Positions 23,194 through 33,782 of a stretch of DNA of 64,000 nucleotides are shown piece after piece; within the stretch, counting starts at the first letter, position 1, and each line of letters opens with the position of its first letter. This DNA comes from Eurosta solidaginis (Eukaryota; Arthropoda; Insecta; Diptera; Tephritidae), in the NCBI RefSeq assembly GCF_040869045.1, contig NC_090322.1:174606672-174670671 (forward strand), read 5' to 3'. The translations under genes and the position numbers were made by a program. The notes under the pieces were generated by a model that saw only the letters and a program-made list of their open reading frames with translations, was not told where the DNA came from and ran no database searches.

Positions 23194-23784
23194 CAGGCAT
23201 GCTTAACCAACGAAACGATATCATTTCGTTACGATAATCAACGTTAATAAACGAAACGAAGTCATTTCGTTTCGTTTATTAACGTTAAGATCGTCAAATT
23301 AACGAAATGATTTCGTTTCGTTTTCTGCCATATCAAAACGAAATCAAATCGTTTATGTTGATTATTAATTTCAAACTATGCTGGCAAAGCTGATTGATGG
23401 CGGAGTCATTAAAGGTGAAAGCATTAGCCAAGCTGATTGCAACTTTTCTCATGAATTTTGACAGTACGAACATTTCTCAAAGTATTTTTGACATTACCAC
23501 CAACGAATTACACAAACAAATTACATAGAGTTTGTGTGTGTATGTGCGCTCGTTGTTGCCACCTTACGGCTTCACCATTGCTATAGCATTGCCAGCACAA
23601 TTCAAACATAAAGTATCACGTTTTTGTTAGCGTTTTTAACGTTAACGAAAGCTTTTCGTTTCAGTTAAAAACGAGATACAATTTATTTTGATAATTTCTT
23701 TATCGATAATATTTCGAAGTGTTTCAACGGAAACGGTGGAAATTTTTTGATAAACGATTAGCTTAACGTTAAGGTGCATCCCTG
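23194..23784. mobile_element. 591 bp hAT-type element, CAGGCATGC family (long form)
   Basis: It begins caggcatgcttaaccaacga and ends aacgttaaggtgcatccctg. The 8 bp duplication GCGTAATT lies at 23186-23193 and 23785-23792. The left 150 bp is a strong inverted repeat of aacgaaacga motifs. The middle is unique. It is non-autonomous and nested in the foldback element's left arm. Confidence 0.85.
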
Positions 23785-24473
23785 GCGTAATTGCGTCAAG
23801 ATTCAGAATCCGAAAGCAGAAACTACATTTATTTATCTCGTTTAAAAGTTATTCGCGGAAACCCGTCGGTACTATTGTCGCTTTTTTCGTTGTTGCAATT
23901 AAACAAACGAAAACAAATGGTGGTGAATAGTGTTGCCAGCTCCGCAATAATATCTTTTTAACTTGGTAGAAGATTATAAGGTGGTGACACGTCGACATAA
24001 ATGCAAACAAACATACACTATCAATGTATTTTGTTTTGTAATTCTCTGAATAATTTGAAATTAATGTATTTAATTGGAACAAGTGCAGAATACATACATT
24101 TGTCAAAAAAAAAAATAAAAAATTGGACTTTATAGAGATTTTTATGCTGATTCCAACGGTAATTCTGCGTAGAACACCTTTCTGCATAGGCGGCCTTCGG
24201 CCGGGCTTATAAAAAATAACCCTGGGCTACGCCATGCCAAGTCCGGGTGTGTGGTATAACCGTGGCTACCGCCACGGTGATGTCCTTCTGCGTAGTACAC
24301 CCTTCTGCGCAGCACCCCAAATAATATTAGACTACAATTATTAAAAGTGTTTTACAAAAACAAAATACATTAATAGTGTATGTTTGTTTGCATTTATGTC
24401 GACGTGCCACCACCTTATATGTTCTACCAAGCTAAAAAGATATTGTTGCGGAGCTGGCAACACTGTTCACCAC

Positions 24474-24697
24474 CGTTGTTGTTGTTATTGTTGTTGTAGC
24501 GATAAGGTTGCTCCCCGAAGGCTTTGGGGAGTGTTATCGATGTGATGGTCCTTTGCCGGATACAGATCCGGTACGCTCCGGTACCACAGCACCATTAAGG
24601 TGCTAGCCCGACCATCTCGGGAACAATTTATGTGGCCACATTAAACCTTCAGGCCATCCCCTCCCTTCCCACCCCCAAGTTCCATGAGGAGCATGTA
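24474..24697 (-). mobile_element. CAA-tailed SINE, 5'-truncated copy
   Basis: GTT run at 24475-24498, then ccccgaaggctttgggg and caccattaaggtgctag. Same family and same truncation region as the copy at 8724. It interrupts the right arm of the foldback element. Confidence 0.8.
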
Positions 24698-25227
24698 ATT
24701 TGCAATTGGAACAACGAAAAAAGCGAAAATAGTACCGACGGGTTTTCCGCGAATAACTTTTAAATGAGATAAAAATGTAGTTTCTGCTTTCGGATTCTGA
24801 ATTTTGACGCAAATACGCGTCTTTTGATACCGCTATCGACATGTGCGACCCGAATTTTAAGTGCAGGACTTAAGTTGAAATTTTACTAAATTTGGAAATT
24901 AAAAAGCTTATATTTCATAAACTAAGAGTTTCCTAGAGTTGCGGATGATAATTTTGTGATTTTTAGGACCTCCTCTACCCCTACAAATCAGCAAAAGTTT
25001 GAAAATCGTGGCACCTTATATAAAATCCAACCCTTCGTAAGGATTATCTCACTTTAAAATTTGAGTTAAATAATCTAAAGTTTTTTTGAAACTGAGTCAA
25101 GAACTGTGCGTTAGTTGCGCTACTTGGTAAAATTTACAATGCTGGTAACTGGATCTAATATTTTTTCTCAATGTAAATCACGTTAATTTTACAAGATTTA
25201 CAAGAACTGGGCCAATTTGAATATACA

Positions 25228-26263
25228 TACCTTTTTTTTTTTTTGGTTTTCAATTTGTATGATCGAGCAGTCCACTCATATGGTCAGGGTAGTCAAAACA
25301 GTATGAATTGCCAGATGTTAGAATATAATTAATGTATCTTTTAGTTTCACCAGTTAAGTGATGCATGTGTATGTATTCTTATTTTAAAACTCTGTTGGTG
25401 TTTGTCCAATGTCAATTTATTGTTGTATGAAGAAGATTTTCATCATATTAGATTTTATATAAATTTTTTAAATTAAAATTTGCTTATATTTTTTTCCCAT
25501 CATGTAATTATGTAAATATATTGTTAAGTGAAATTATATGGCCTAGCAGTTCACCCATATGGCCAGGGTAATCAAAACAGTATGAGCTGCCAAAATTTTT
25601 TTGGTATTTTTCCAATGTAAATTTATTGTTGTAATCAAGAATTTTCATCATATTAGATTTTTTACAAAAAAATTAAAATTTGTTTATATTTTTTTTTCCA
25701 TCCAAATAGTGCCATGTGGTGACTTGCTTTCTTTATGTAGATTATTAATTTTTTAATTGTAAAGTTGTAATCCCAATTGTAGAAATTTGCTTAATTGTGA
25801 AGTTTTTATTGCAGAGATAAAATTATGTATATATGCCAACTTATATGTATTTTAAAATAATAACCAAAAACTTTTTAAGTATTTATAAATTGAATTTTTA
25901 TAATTTCAAGAATTTAAGTTTTAATATGTTTTGTTTGTACGATAAAAGACCGTATTGTGTTAATTATAAAATGCTGAATATATTTATTTTAGATTTTGTA
26001 TTAAATGTTGAGTAGAACTAATTACGCAATTACTTTTTATTTTTACAGTTTCTTAACTCCGTGATGTCATGCAAATTAATTTTTATATGTATTTATATTG
26101 AATTAATTTCACAATATTATTAATATCGTCTCATTTTGTTTAATTGTATCATTAGTACTTTATTTATTTCATTTTTATTATTGAAATGGTTCATTTATGT
26201 TTTATGTAAAAAGTCCCACCGTAATTTTGATTGTACCGTTTTGTAGCTCCATTATATCATACG
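25228..26263 (+). repeat. Unclassified host repeat, copy 1, left part
   Basis: It contains two direct motif copies (gcagtccactcatatggtca at 25268; gcagttcacccatatggcca at 25547) each followed by a g-g-t-a-(g/a)-t-c-a-a-a-a-c-a-g-t-a-t-g-a block. It runs to ccattatatcatacgactat. The same order occurs inverted at 42060-44940. The repeat continues after LINE1 at 30308-30400. No coding region is seen. Confidence 0.6.
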
Positions 26264-26298
26264 ACTATGATAATAGTTTTCCCAAGGCAGTCGGTTCT

Positions 26299-27130
26299 AT
26301 GTACCGGAGCGACTCGGGATTTTTCCCGACCAAGGACTGTCATTTCAGTGTGACCCCATCTAATTTGTTTCGTCCCTCCCACAAATTGTCATCCTCCCAG
26401 CAGCTCCTTGCAGCAGGACTGCTCCATATTCTCTTACTCCGGGAAGGCATCAAATCCAATCCGGGTCCTTCTCCTGACCCCGGTCCTGAGAAATGGTTTT
26501 GCTGCATCTGCCGGAAAAGAATCTTTTTAGGACGGTCATACTCTGTTCAGTGTGTCTCGTGCAAGGGATGGTTGCATCGGACAGGTTGTTCTGGGCTTGA
26601 TCCCAAAACCCGACGTCCACGTAACTTTTATAAATCTTTTGTGGCTCCTTGCTGTTCACGCCCAAGGGCGTCCCGTAGTCTACGTCTAAGCGCCCCCCAC
26701 CCCACTACCTTCCAGCAGCCCCGTCAGCAAGCCACAACAAGTACCCGCTGCTGCTCGCGCCCCACGGCGCCAACAACTCAAACAGCTGCTACAACTCATA
26801 ACTACAATCTTCGTAGTAGAGTCGGAAGCAATGCTGAGCAACAGCCCCTGCCCCCGTCTTCTCTCCCCCCCCCCCCCCCTCTTTTCCGGCAGCAATCGTG
26901 TAGGTCAGGGAAACAGACTCTTAGTCCCTACCTCCGTTTGCACCGTTTGCCAGCACAGAATATATATGTTTGCGACATCCGCCCAATGCAGTTCCTGCCT
27001 CGGGTGGTGCCACTTTCCTAGATGTTCTGGTCTCCGCGACGGCAACCCCCCGACGGGTTTCATCGCGCCATGTTGCCAGGTCGCAAACCCAAATCATCCG
27101 GATACCTCAATGCTTGCCCAAGGACGCCCA
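26299..27130 (+). pseudogene. LINE1 N-terminal protein with two PHD-like zinc fingers
   Basis: From ATG 26299, the first frame carries WFCCICRKRIFLGRSYSVQC, then CKGWLHRTGCSGL and FVAPCC, a Cys4-His-Cys-like finger. After a Pro/Gln-rich linker, the frame meets a 15-base C run (26865-26879). The next finger (CTVCQHRIYMF, CSSCLGWCHFPRCSGL, FIAPCC) lies in another frame. The homopolymer is the likely site of slippage. Such fingers are inferred to bind nucleic acid or protein in the LINE particle. Confidence 0.7.
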
Positions 27131-27224
27131 GCCCTAGGGCCACAACAGCAATTGCGTCCTGGCCTTCCCCAACCCAGGCGTAGTCACCCGTCACTTACCC
27201 CCAGAGTGGCGACGACTCCCCTTA

Positions 27225-27900
27225 TGCACTTCAGAATTCTGCAGTTAAACTGTAATGGACTAACTGGGAAGATTACGGAGATAGTCGATTTCATGAAGCG
27301 GCACAACATCCGCATTGCTGCGATTCAAGAGACTAAACTCACAGCAAGATCTGCATTGCAGACCTGCTCTGGGTATAACGTCCACAGGAAAGACCGCGAG
27401 AGCGAAAATGGAGGCGGTCTCGCGTTTATCATACACCACTCTGTGCAATATTATATATTTGATCCTGGCATCGACCGCAGGGACAATGTCTTAGAACGTC
27501 AGGGCCTATCTGTCCGGTCAGGCGATGCAAACCTAGAAATCATCAACATCTACATCCCTCCTGCCACCTGTTGCCCCAGTGGATACCGCCCTAATATCAG
27601 AGCCTTACTCACTGGCAACAATCGCATTATCTTAGGCGATTTTAATGCCCATCATGATCTATGGCATTCAAACTTGCGGGCGGACAGTAGGGGTGAGATG
27701 TTGGCGGATCAAATAGAAGAAACGACGTTCTGCACAATAAACGGAGACGACCCCACACGTATGGTAGGAAGCTGTCACAGTTCGCCAGATATCTCAATCG
27801 TGAGCGCAGAACTCGTAAACTGCGTCAACTGCGGCAGCCGATGGTAACATTGGCATCCGACCACCTGCCCATACTTATTTCGCTTGAGCGTACCGCCGAC
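27225..27900 (+). pseudogene. LINE1 endonuclease domain
   Basis: Motifs in order: LRILQLNCNGL, AAIQETKL (catalytic Glu), GGGLAFIIH, IIILGDF-like block NRIILGDFNAHHDLW, and SPDISIVS. The final SDHLPI motif sits in the next frame (from 27841), so a small frameshift lies near 27835. The enzyme nicks target DNA at AT-rich sites. The observed 13 bp duplication is consistent with staggered nicking. Confidence 0.85.
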
Positions 27901-30035
27901 TTCATCGTCACTGAAAAACGCACTTTCATAAACTTCAAAAAAGGAAAGTGGGAAGAATATAAATCCTTTACAGACAGCCGCCTAGCTGCCCTCCCTATCC
28001 CGACTGATGCCCGCCAAGGGGAGCGTGCCTTCCGTAAGGTCATTAAATCCGCCTCGGCACATTTCATTCCCACCGGGAGAATTCCCGAAATCCGGCCCCA
28101 CTTCCCGGCGGAGGCCGCAAACTTAGCGAGAGAACGTGACCTTATAAGACAGCTTGATCCAGGCGACCCCCAAATAAGGGATATAAACCAACGCATCAGA
28201 TTGCTTGTGGATGAACACAAGCGGGCGAAATGGGAGGAGCACCTAAGAGGTTGTAACCTCTCTACCGGTGTGGGTAAACTTTGGTCCACCGTAAAGTCCC
28301 TATCGAATCCGACTAAGCACAAAGACAAAGTTTCCATCGCCTTTGGCGACAAAGTGCTGTCGGACGCGAAAAAATGCGCGAGCTCTTTCTGCCGACAATA
28401 TATAATGCATCCTACGGTCGACAAAGATAGACGGAGAGCCAATAGACGCGCACATAAACACAAATTCAGCGCGTCACCAATCACCATCACCGCTAAAGAG
28501 GTTGAGGACGCCATTGGTCGTGCTAAACCATCCAAAGCAGTGGGCCCAGACGGCATAGCCATGCCGATGCTTAAAAACCTAGGGAAAGAGGGTTTCAAAT
28601 ATTTAGCGCATGTCTTCAATCTGTCTCTTTCCACCTTTGTCATACCTGAGCAATGGAAAATGGCCAAGGTGGTCCCGCTACTAAAGCCTGGGAAACCAGC
28701 TAACATAGGTGAGTCGTATCGTCCGATATCTCTCCTATCGCCAGTGGCAAAGACGCTTGAAGCCATCTTGCTCCCTTATTTCTAAGCAAATTTGCAGCTA
28801 GCCCCTCATCAGCATGGCTTCAGAAAACTCCATAGCACTACTAAATGCCATTAGCACCCAGATAAATTGCGGTTTAAATCAATACCCCCACCATAGAACA
28901 GTACTCGTAGCGCTAGACCTATCAAAGGCTTTTGATACGGTCAACCATGGCTCGTTACTGCAAGACCTGGAAGGGTCTACCCTTCCCCCATGTCTTAAAA
29001 GGTGGACCGCAAATTATCTGGGTGGTCGACAGGCATCGGTGCAATTTAGAAACGAAATATCAAAACCAAGGAGAATTAAACAAGTGGTGCCACAGGGTGG
29101 TGTCCTATCCCCACTTTTGTTTAATTTCTACATATCTAAGCTACCTGCACCACCGGAAGGAGTCACAATCGTTTCCTACGCCGATGACTGCACAATAATG
29201 GCCACAGGCCCAGGCCCAAAGATCGATGCGCTATGCAATAAAATAAACGGCTACCTCCCTGATCTCTCCAGTTTTTTCGCCTCGCGAAACCTGGCATTAT
29301 CACCAACTAAATCTTCCGCGACCTTATTTACAACATGGACGCCCCAAATGTCGACCATTTTGAACATCCACGTCGATGGGTGTGACGTTTGATCAGGATC
29401 TACATTTTGGTGAGCACGCAACCGCAATTGTTCCGAGAATTCAGAGCCGTAACAAAATCCTCAAATCCCTCGCTGGCAGTACTTGGGGAAAAGATAAAGA
29501 AACGCTCATGACTACATACAAAGCAATTAGCCAGCCGATTACGTGCTACGCGTCACCCATATGGTCGCCAAGCCTAAAAACCACCCACTGGAAGAAACTA
29601 CAGGCCTGCCAAAATACTGCTCTCAGAATCGCCACGGGCTGTCTTCTTATGTCCCCAGAACACCATCTGCATAATGAGGCGAGAATACTCCCCATCAGAG
29701 AGAGAAATGAGATGCTGACCAAACAGTTCCTGTTGAATACCCAGAAACCTGGGCATCCCAACAGACATCTGATTGATGAACCAGCACCGCCTAGGGGCTT
29801 AAGGAGCCATCTCCGTAAGCATTTTGAGGAAATACGGCACCTGAGAACCCAGCCGTATGAAGTGAAAAAACACAAGCAGGTCCTTGGTGAACTCCATAAA
29901 CAGGCGTCGGACCTTTATGCCGGGAATTGCCCGGTGAATCCAGTACTTAACGAAAATTATCCAAAACTTGCGGAAGAGGAACGCATACTCCCCAGGGAAA
30001 CGCGTGTCACTCTTGCTCAACTTCGTTCTGGATAA
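27841..30035 (+). pseudogene. LINE1 reverse transcriptase and C-terminal region
   Basis: RT motifs: AIGRAKPSKAVGPDGIAMPM, YRPISLLSPVAKTLE, VALDLSKAFDTVNH, VVPQGGVLSPLLFNFYIS and SYADDCTIM with the catalytic YADD. The frame breaks near 28785, 28850 and 29385, with a stop at 30033-30035 where the 3' relative at 61236 still reads through. Beyond the stop, a Cys/His motif (CPAC-x7-H-x4-C) ends the protein, as in several LINE clades. No RNase H domain is visible. Confidence 0.85.
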
Positions 30036-30307
30036 CGTAACAGGTTAAACTCTTACCTATCCAGAATCAACCCCGACATACAAAATGTATGCCCCGCTTG
30101 CAATGTGTCCCCACATGACACCAACCATCTCTTTAATTGTAATGTGGAACCAACGCCTCTAACACCCCTTTCCTTATGGTCCACCCCTGTTGAAACGGCA
30201 AGTTTCCTTGGACTCCCGTTAGAGGATATTGATGACAATTTGTAATCGGTCGCGGCTATTAGATGGGGCGAGCATTGCTACAACAACAACAATAACTATG
30301 ATAATAG

Positions 30308-30400
30308 ATTTTAGGTAAATTAAAATTTTAATATTGCACATTATTAAAATTTATATTTTTATAAACGAAAGTTTATTTAATTAGATAAACATAATTTTTA
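30308..30400 (+). repeat. Unclassified host repeat, copy 1, right part
   Basis: Starts attttaggtaaatt and contains ataaacgaaagtttatttaa, matching 42060-42145 in reverse. It resumes the repeat interrupted by LINE1. Confidence 0.6.
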
Positions 30401-30633
30401 AGTTTCACGTTTTTTTTTTAAACAAAACACATTTTACTACATTAAAACGAAAATGTACAACACGAACATTTAACAAAATTGATGTTGCTGCTTCAGCACT
30501 ACTTTTGCGAGTGATTCATACCTTCATAATTTGAAATACCGTCCCGTTTCTGTGTTAACTACGTAACTACGCCTTCGAAATTAAGCCTGTAAGCATTTCT
30601 CGGGCTCTTGAAGAAAACCTCACGTCTTACGAT

Positions 30634-30801
30634 CAGTGTTGCCAGGAAAAAAATCTTTGGGGCTAGCTGTGTTTGCTTTTAATTAAACTCATGTTGTGTA
30701 AGGAGCAAACATTTTTTAAAAGGGCCAAAAAAAAGGGCTAGGAGCTAAACGCAAAAAAAAGAGCTAAATCTGGCTCCAAAAGCACCAAAATGGCAACACT
30801 G
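30634..30801. mobile_element. 168 bp hAT-type MITE with CAGTGTTGCCA ends
   Basis: Ends cagtgttgcca and tggcaacactg are exact inverted repeats. The 8 bp duplication CTTACGAT lies at 30626-30633 and 30802-30809. Interior is purine-rich and non-coding. Confidence 0.9.
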
Positions 30802-30887
30802 CTTACGATCCTGATCGAAACTCGTTTTTTCAATCGCAATAGCTCTGAGCTGTATTTTTCCTTTCCATTTCCATATCAAACAAAAAT

Positions 30888-30975
30888 TGTTTTTCGCCTT
30901 CGGATTATTGACACTGAGGTCAAAACACGTCTTTTGACACCTCTCCCAATATTTTTGGACGCGTATAAGCATTTG
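30888..30975. repeat. GGTAAT-family right-arm fragment
   Basis: ttcgcctt, cggattattg, aacacgtcttttgacacctc and atatttttggacgcgta match the right arm of the elements at 21093 and 21660. Only an arm remains. Confidence 0.6.
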
Positions 30976-31094
30976 ACTGCTGTTCTTTTCTTACCACATA
31001 TATTTTATGGATAATAGGTCATATGCATACAACTGGTAAACCCTAAGCAATCACTTGAAATTTCAATATAGATTTTAGGTGATTACTATCAGAA

Positions 31095-31957
31095 CAAGTA
31101 AGAACATTACATACTCAGTTGAGAGCTATGGTGACAACATAAGGGAAAATAACCATGTAGGAAAATGAACCGAGGGTAACCCTGGAATGTGTTTGTATGA
31201 CATGTGTATCAAATGAAAGGCATTAAAGAGTATTTTATGAGGGAGAGGGCCATAGTTCTATAGGTGGACGCCATTTAGGGATATCGCCATAAAGGTGGAC
31301 CAGGGCTGACTCTAGAATTTGTTTGTACGATATGGGTATCAAATGAAAGGTATTAATGAGTATTTTAAAAGGGCGTGGGGCAAAGTTATATAGATGGACG
31401 CCTTTTACAGATATCGCCATAAAGGTGGACCAGGGGTGACCCTAGAATTTGTTTGTACGATATGGGTATCAAATAAAAGGGGTTAATGAGTTTTTTAAAA
31501 GGGAGTGGGCCTTAGTTCTATAGGTGGACGCCTTTTCGAGATATCGCCATAAAGGTGGACCAGGGGTGACTCTAGAATGCGTTTGTACAATATGGGTATC
31601 AAACGAAAGGTGTTAATGAGTATTTTAAAAGGGAGTGGACCTTAGTTCTATAGGTGGACGCCTTTTCGAGATAGTGTCATAAAGGTGGACCAGGGGTGAC
31701 TCCAGAATGTGTTTGTACGATATGGGTATCAAATTAAAGGTATTAGTGAGGGTTTTGAAAGGGAGTGGTGGTAGTTGTATATGTGAAAGCGTTTTCCAGA
31801 TATCGACCAAAATGTGGACCAGGGTTACCCAGAACATCATCTGTCGGAGACCGCTCATTTATTTATATATTTAATACCACGAACAGTATTCCTGCCAAGA
31901 TTTCAAGGGTTTTTTATTTCGCCCTGCAGAACTTTTTCATTTTCTTCTACTTAATAT
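31095..31957 (+). mobile_element. Tephritid-type roughly 2 kb repeat, left half
   Basis: It starts at about aacattacatactcagttg and carries five tandem units of about 129 bp (gtggacc-aggggtgac, tgtttgtacgatatgggtat). It is cut at ttaatat by gypsy copy B and resumes at 39751. No coding region is seen. Confidence 0.8.
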
Positions 31958-33722
31958 TGTTACGAATATTAGCAACACTAAGGGGTACTGTCATCTCTAA
32001 GCCGATGCTAAGAGTGACTTGTATGCACATCCATAAATCAATCATTATGTATCTACATAAACGAATCAATCATTATGTCTACACATATGTACGTACACGC
32101 AGCGGAGAAGAGATGCACAAACACATGCAGATATCTTATCTGAGATGCTCCCAAAGGTATGCAATTGTAATTGTGAAAGTGTCGCTCACAAATACACGCG
32201 CATATGAGAAGCTATACACGTGCATCTGTAGTTATAATTATATCCCAGCCAGCATTTTTTGAAAATTTTGATCAAAAAATATTTAAATATCATACCCCAA
32301 GATGATTAAAAACGTTCAAATTTAAAAGCATTTTCTGTTCGAAAATTAACGTATCGTCGGGAGAAAAATGTACCATAAATGTGATTATTCCTGAATAATC
32401 ATTTATGATTCCTATTTCGAAACGCTTTTTATGCATATTTGATATCATTGTAAAATTGAGCTTTAATAGGTTTAGAGTAATATTTGACTGCTTTTCACAG
32501 TCATTTTATAATCATATTCGTGAACATATTTCAATCGTTTTGGTTGAGATTTTTGAATCATTTTTGAATGCCATTATAATGCATTTATTCTTCATATCTC
32601 ATTCAAAATATGATACTACATAATAATCTTATTTCATAAGGGTAGAAAGCATGCGAAAGTGAGCTATTCGAACCACAGCTAACTCGCAAACAAACTTGAC
32701 CGATATACACCTGCGACTACAACATCCAACATCAGCATTATCGTCTGCATCTTAAAATACGGATATGATACGGGATGTTGAAGCCGTATGTCAAGATAGT
32801 TTCACTTACCTGGGGTTCAAATAGCTCACAACCTATGTATTGTCCAATCATTATGTATTTTCTGGGAAGCTGAAGGGGAGAAATGGTTGGGGAAATCTTC
32901 CTTCACGAGCAGCATTACATTATTTTTGTCTTGAAGAATATCTTTTGCATAAATAATAAAATTTTTATATATTTTTTCTTAGCTTCATGATTGAAAAAAT
33001 ATGTGTATGTGAAAAAAATAAAATTTTTAATGAAAAGTAAAATTTCAACAAGTATAAAATTCATTATTCAGTCAAGAAATATATTCATAAAAGATTCAGA
33101 AAGTTGAATGAAAATGATTATAAATTTTTGATCAGCTAAAGTAAACACATTTGATTCAAATTTATTTCCAAAATGTGATTGAAAAACTATATTCAGTTTT
33201 TGATCATCAAAGGTAAATATATTTGATTATTCTTTTTGTTGGTTTTTATGAAATATTAAAATTTAGTCATTAAAGGACTTCAAAAATGATTCCAAAAAGT
33301 GATCGAAAAATGCTTTTTAGTTTTTCATCATCAAAAGTATTCATATTTGATTATTTCTTTTGTTCAATTGTATGATAACTCATTATTTAGTCAGAAAGTG
33401 TAATCAAATTGTATTGATATGTAGGGAAATTCAAAATTGATTCACCTAAATGCTGAGTGGGATGGCAGTAACTAAGTAAATTCTGGAAGCGCCTAGAAGA
33501 TGCAACGAGGAAATCACAGAGTATAAAAGCACCAACAGTAGAGGCGCGAGAGTCAGTTTCGATTAAGCACGCTATATGTCGAGCAATAGAAGTGTTATTT
33601 TGAAAGTACTTGAATAAAGGCCATTTTGCATTATTAAATATTGGAGTAATTTATTCAAAAGATTAGTGATTCGAACTTAGCAGAAGGTTGCAAAAAAGAG
33701 GATTTGCAGAAAATTCGTTACA
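31958..33722 (+). repeat. Gypsy copy B 5' LTR (with 1.2 kb insertion)
   Basis: The LTR proper is 31958-32243 plus 33464-33722. The second part contains gagtataaaagcacc (TATA-like) and tgaataaaggcc (polyadenylation-like), as in the 3' LTR. Confidence 0.9.
32244..33461. mobile_element. 1,218 bp CCC...GGG element with AT TSD (copy 1)
   Basis: It begins cccagccagcattt and ends aaatgctgagtggg, an imperfect 14 bp inverted repeat. The empty site is visible in the 3' LTR (39491 region), so insertion duplicated only AT (32242-32243; 33462-33463). It is AT-rich, with tandem-like internal blocks (tttgatcatcaaaggtaaat; tttcatcatcaaaagtattc) and no transposase. A 72-residue open frame at 32405-32623 is also open in the second copy but has no recognised domain. 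A near-identical copy lies at 59741-60960. Confidence 0.9.
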
Positions 33723-33724
33723 AT

Positions 33725-33740
33725 TGGTGTCAGAAGAGGA
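33725..33740 (+). other. Gypsy copy B primer-binding site
   Basis: tggtgtcagaagagga follows the 5' LTR by two bases. TGG at the start complements the CCA end of a tRNA. The tract resembles a leucine-tRNA 3' end, as used by some gypsy lineages, but the exact tRNA is not established here. Confidence 0.6.
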
Positions 33741-33782
33741 ATTTGTTGAATAAATTCCAAAGATTTCGAATACAACAAGAAC

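Larger units (their letters stand above)
22987..25025. mobile_element. Long-armed foldback element with nested insertions
   Basis: The left arm begins aaggtgccacgattttccaa and runs to about 24065. It is matched in reverse by the right arm from 24340 to 25019 (ending aaatcgtggcaccttat). Removing the nested hAT-type element (23194-23784) and the SINE (24474-24697) makes the arms nearly continuous at about 450-480 bp each. The loop (24160-24310) contains the same GC-rich core as the GGTAAT family. Weaker similarity continues outside 22987 and 25025, so the true ends are uncertain. Confidence 0.75.
26277..30294 (+). mobile_element. LINE1: full-length CAA-tailed non-LTR retrotransposon
   Basis: It starts ttttcccaaggcagtcggtt and ends with a short caacaacaacaata tail. 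The 13 bp duplication ACTATGATAATAG flanks it at 26264-26276 and 30295-30307, which defines a complete 4,018 bp insertion. Coding order: zinc-finger protein, endonuclease, RT, C-terminal Cys/His motif. Several frameshifts and stops make it inactive. Relatives occur at 50990-53805, 55185 and 60990-62238. Confidence 0.9.

Noticed and set aside
27825..28766. 313-residue minus-strand open frame opposite LINE1 RT
   Set aside because: Shadow frame. The plus strand carries the RT motifs.
31315..31720. CRISPR-like array of evenly spaced repeats
   Set aside because: Units are about 129 bp tandem repeats inside an interspersed element of an animal genome, with no short-repeat/unique-spacer structure.
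32405..32623. 72-residue open frame in the AT-TSD element as a transposase
   Set aside because: It is open in both copies, but the copies are nearly identical anyway. It is too short and has no DDE or DNA-binding motif.
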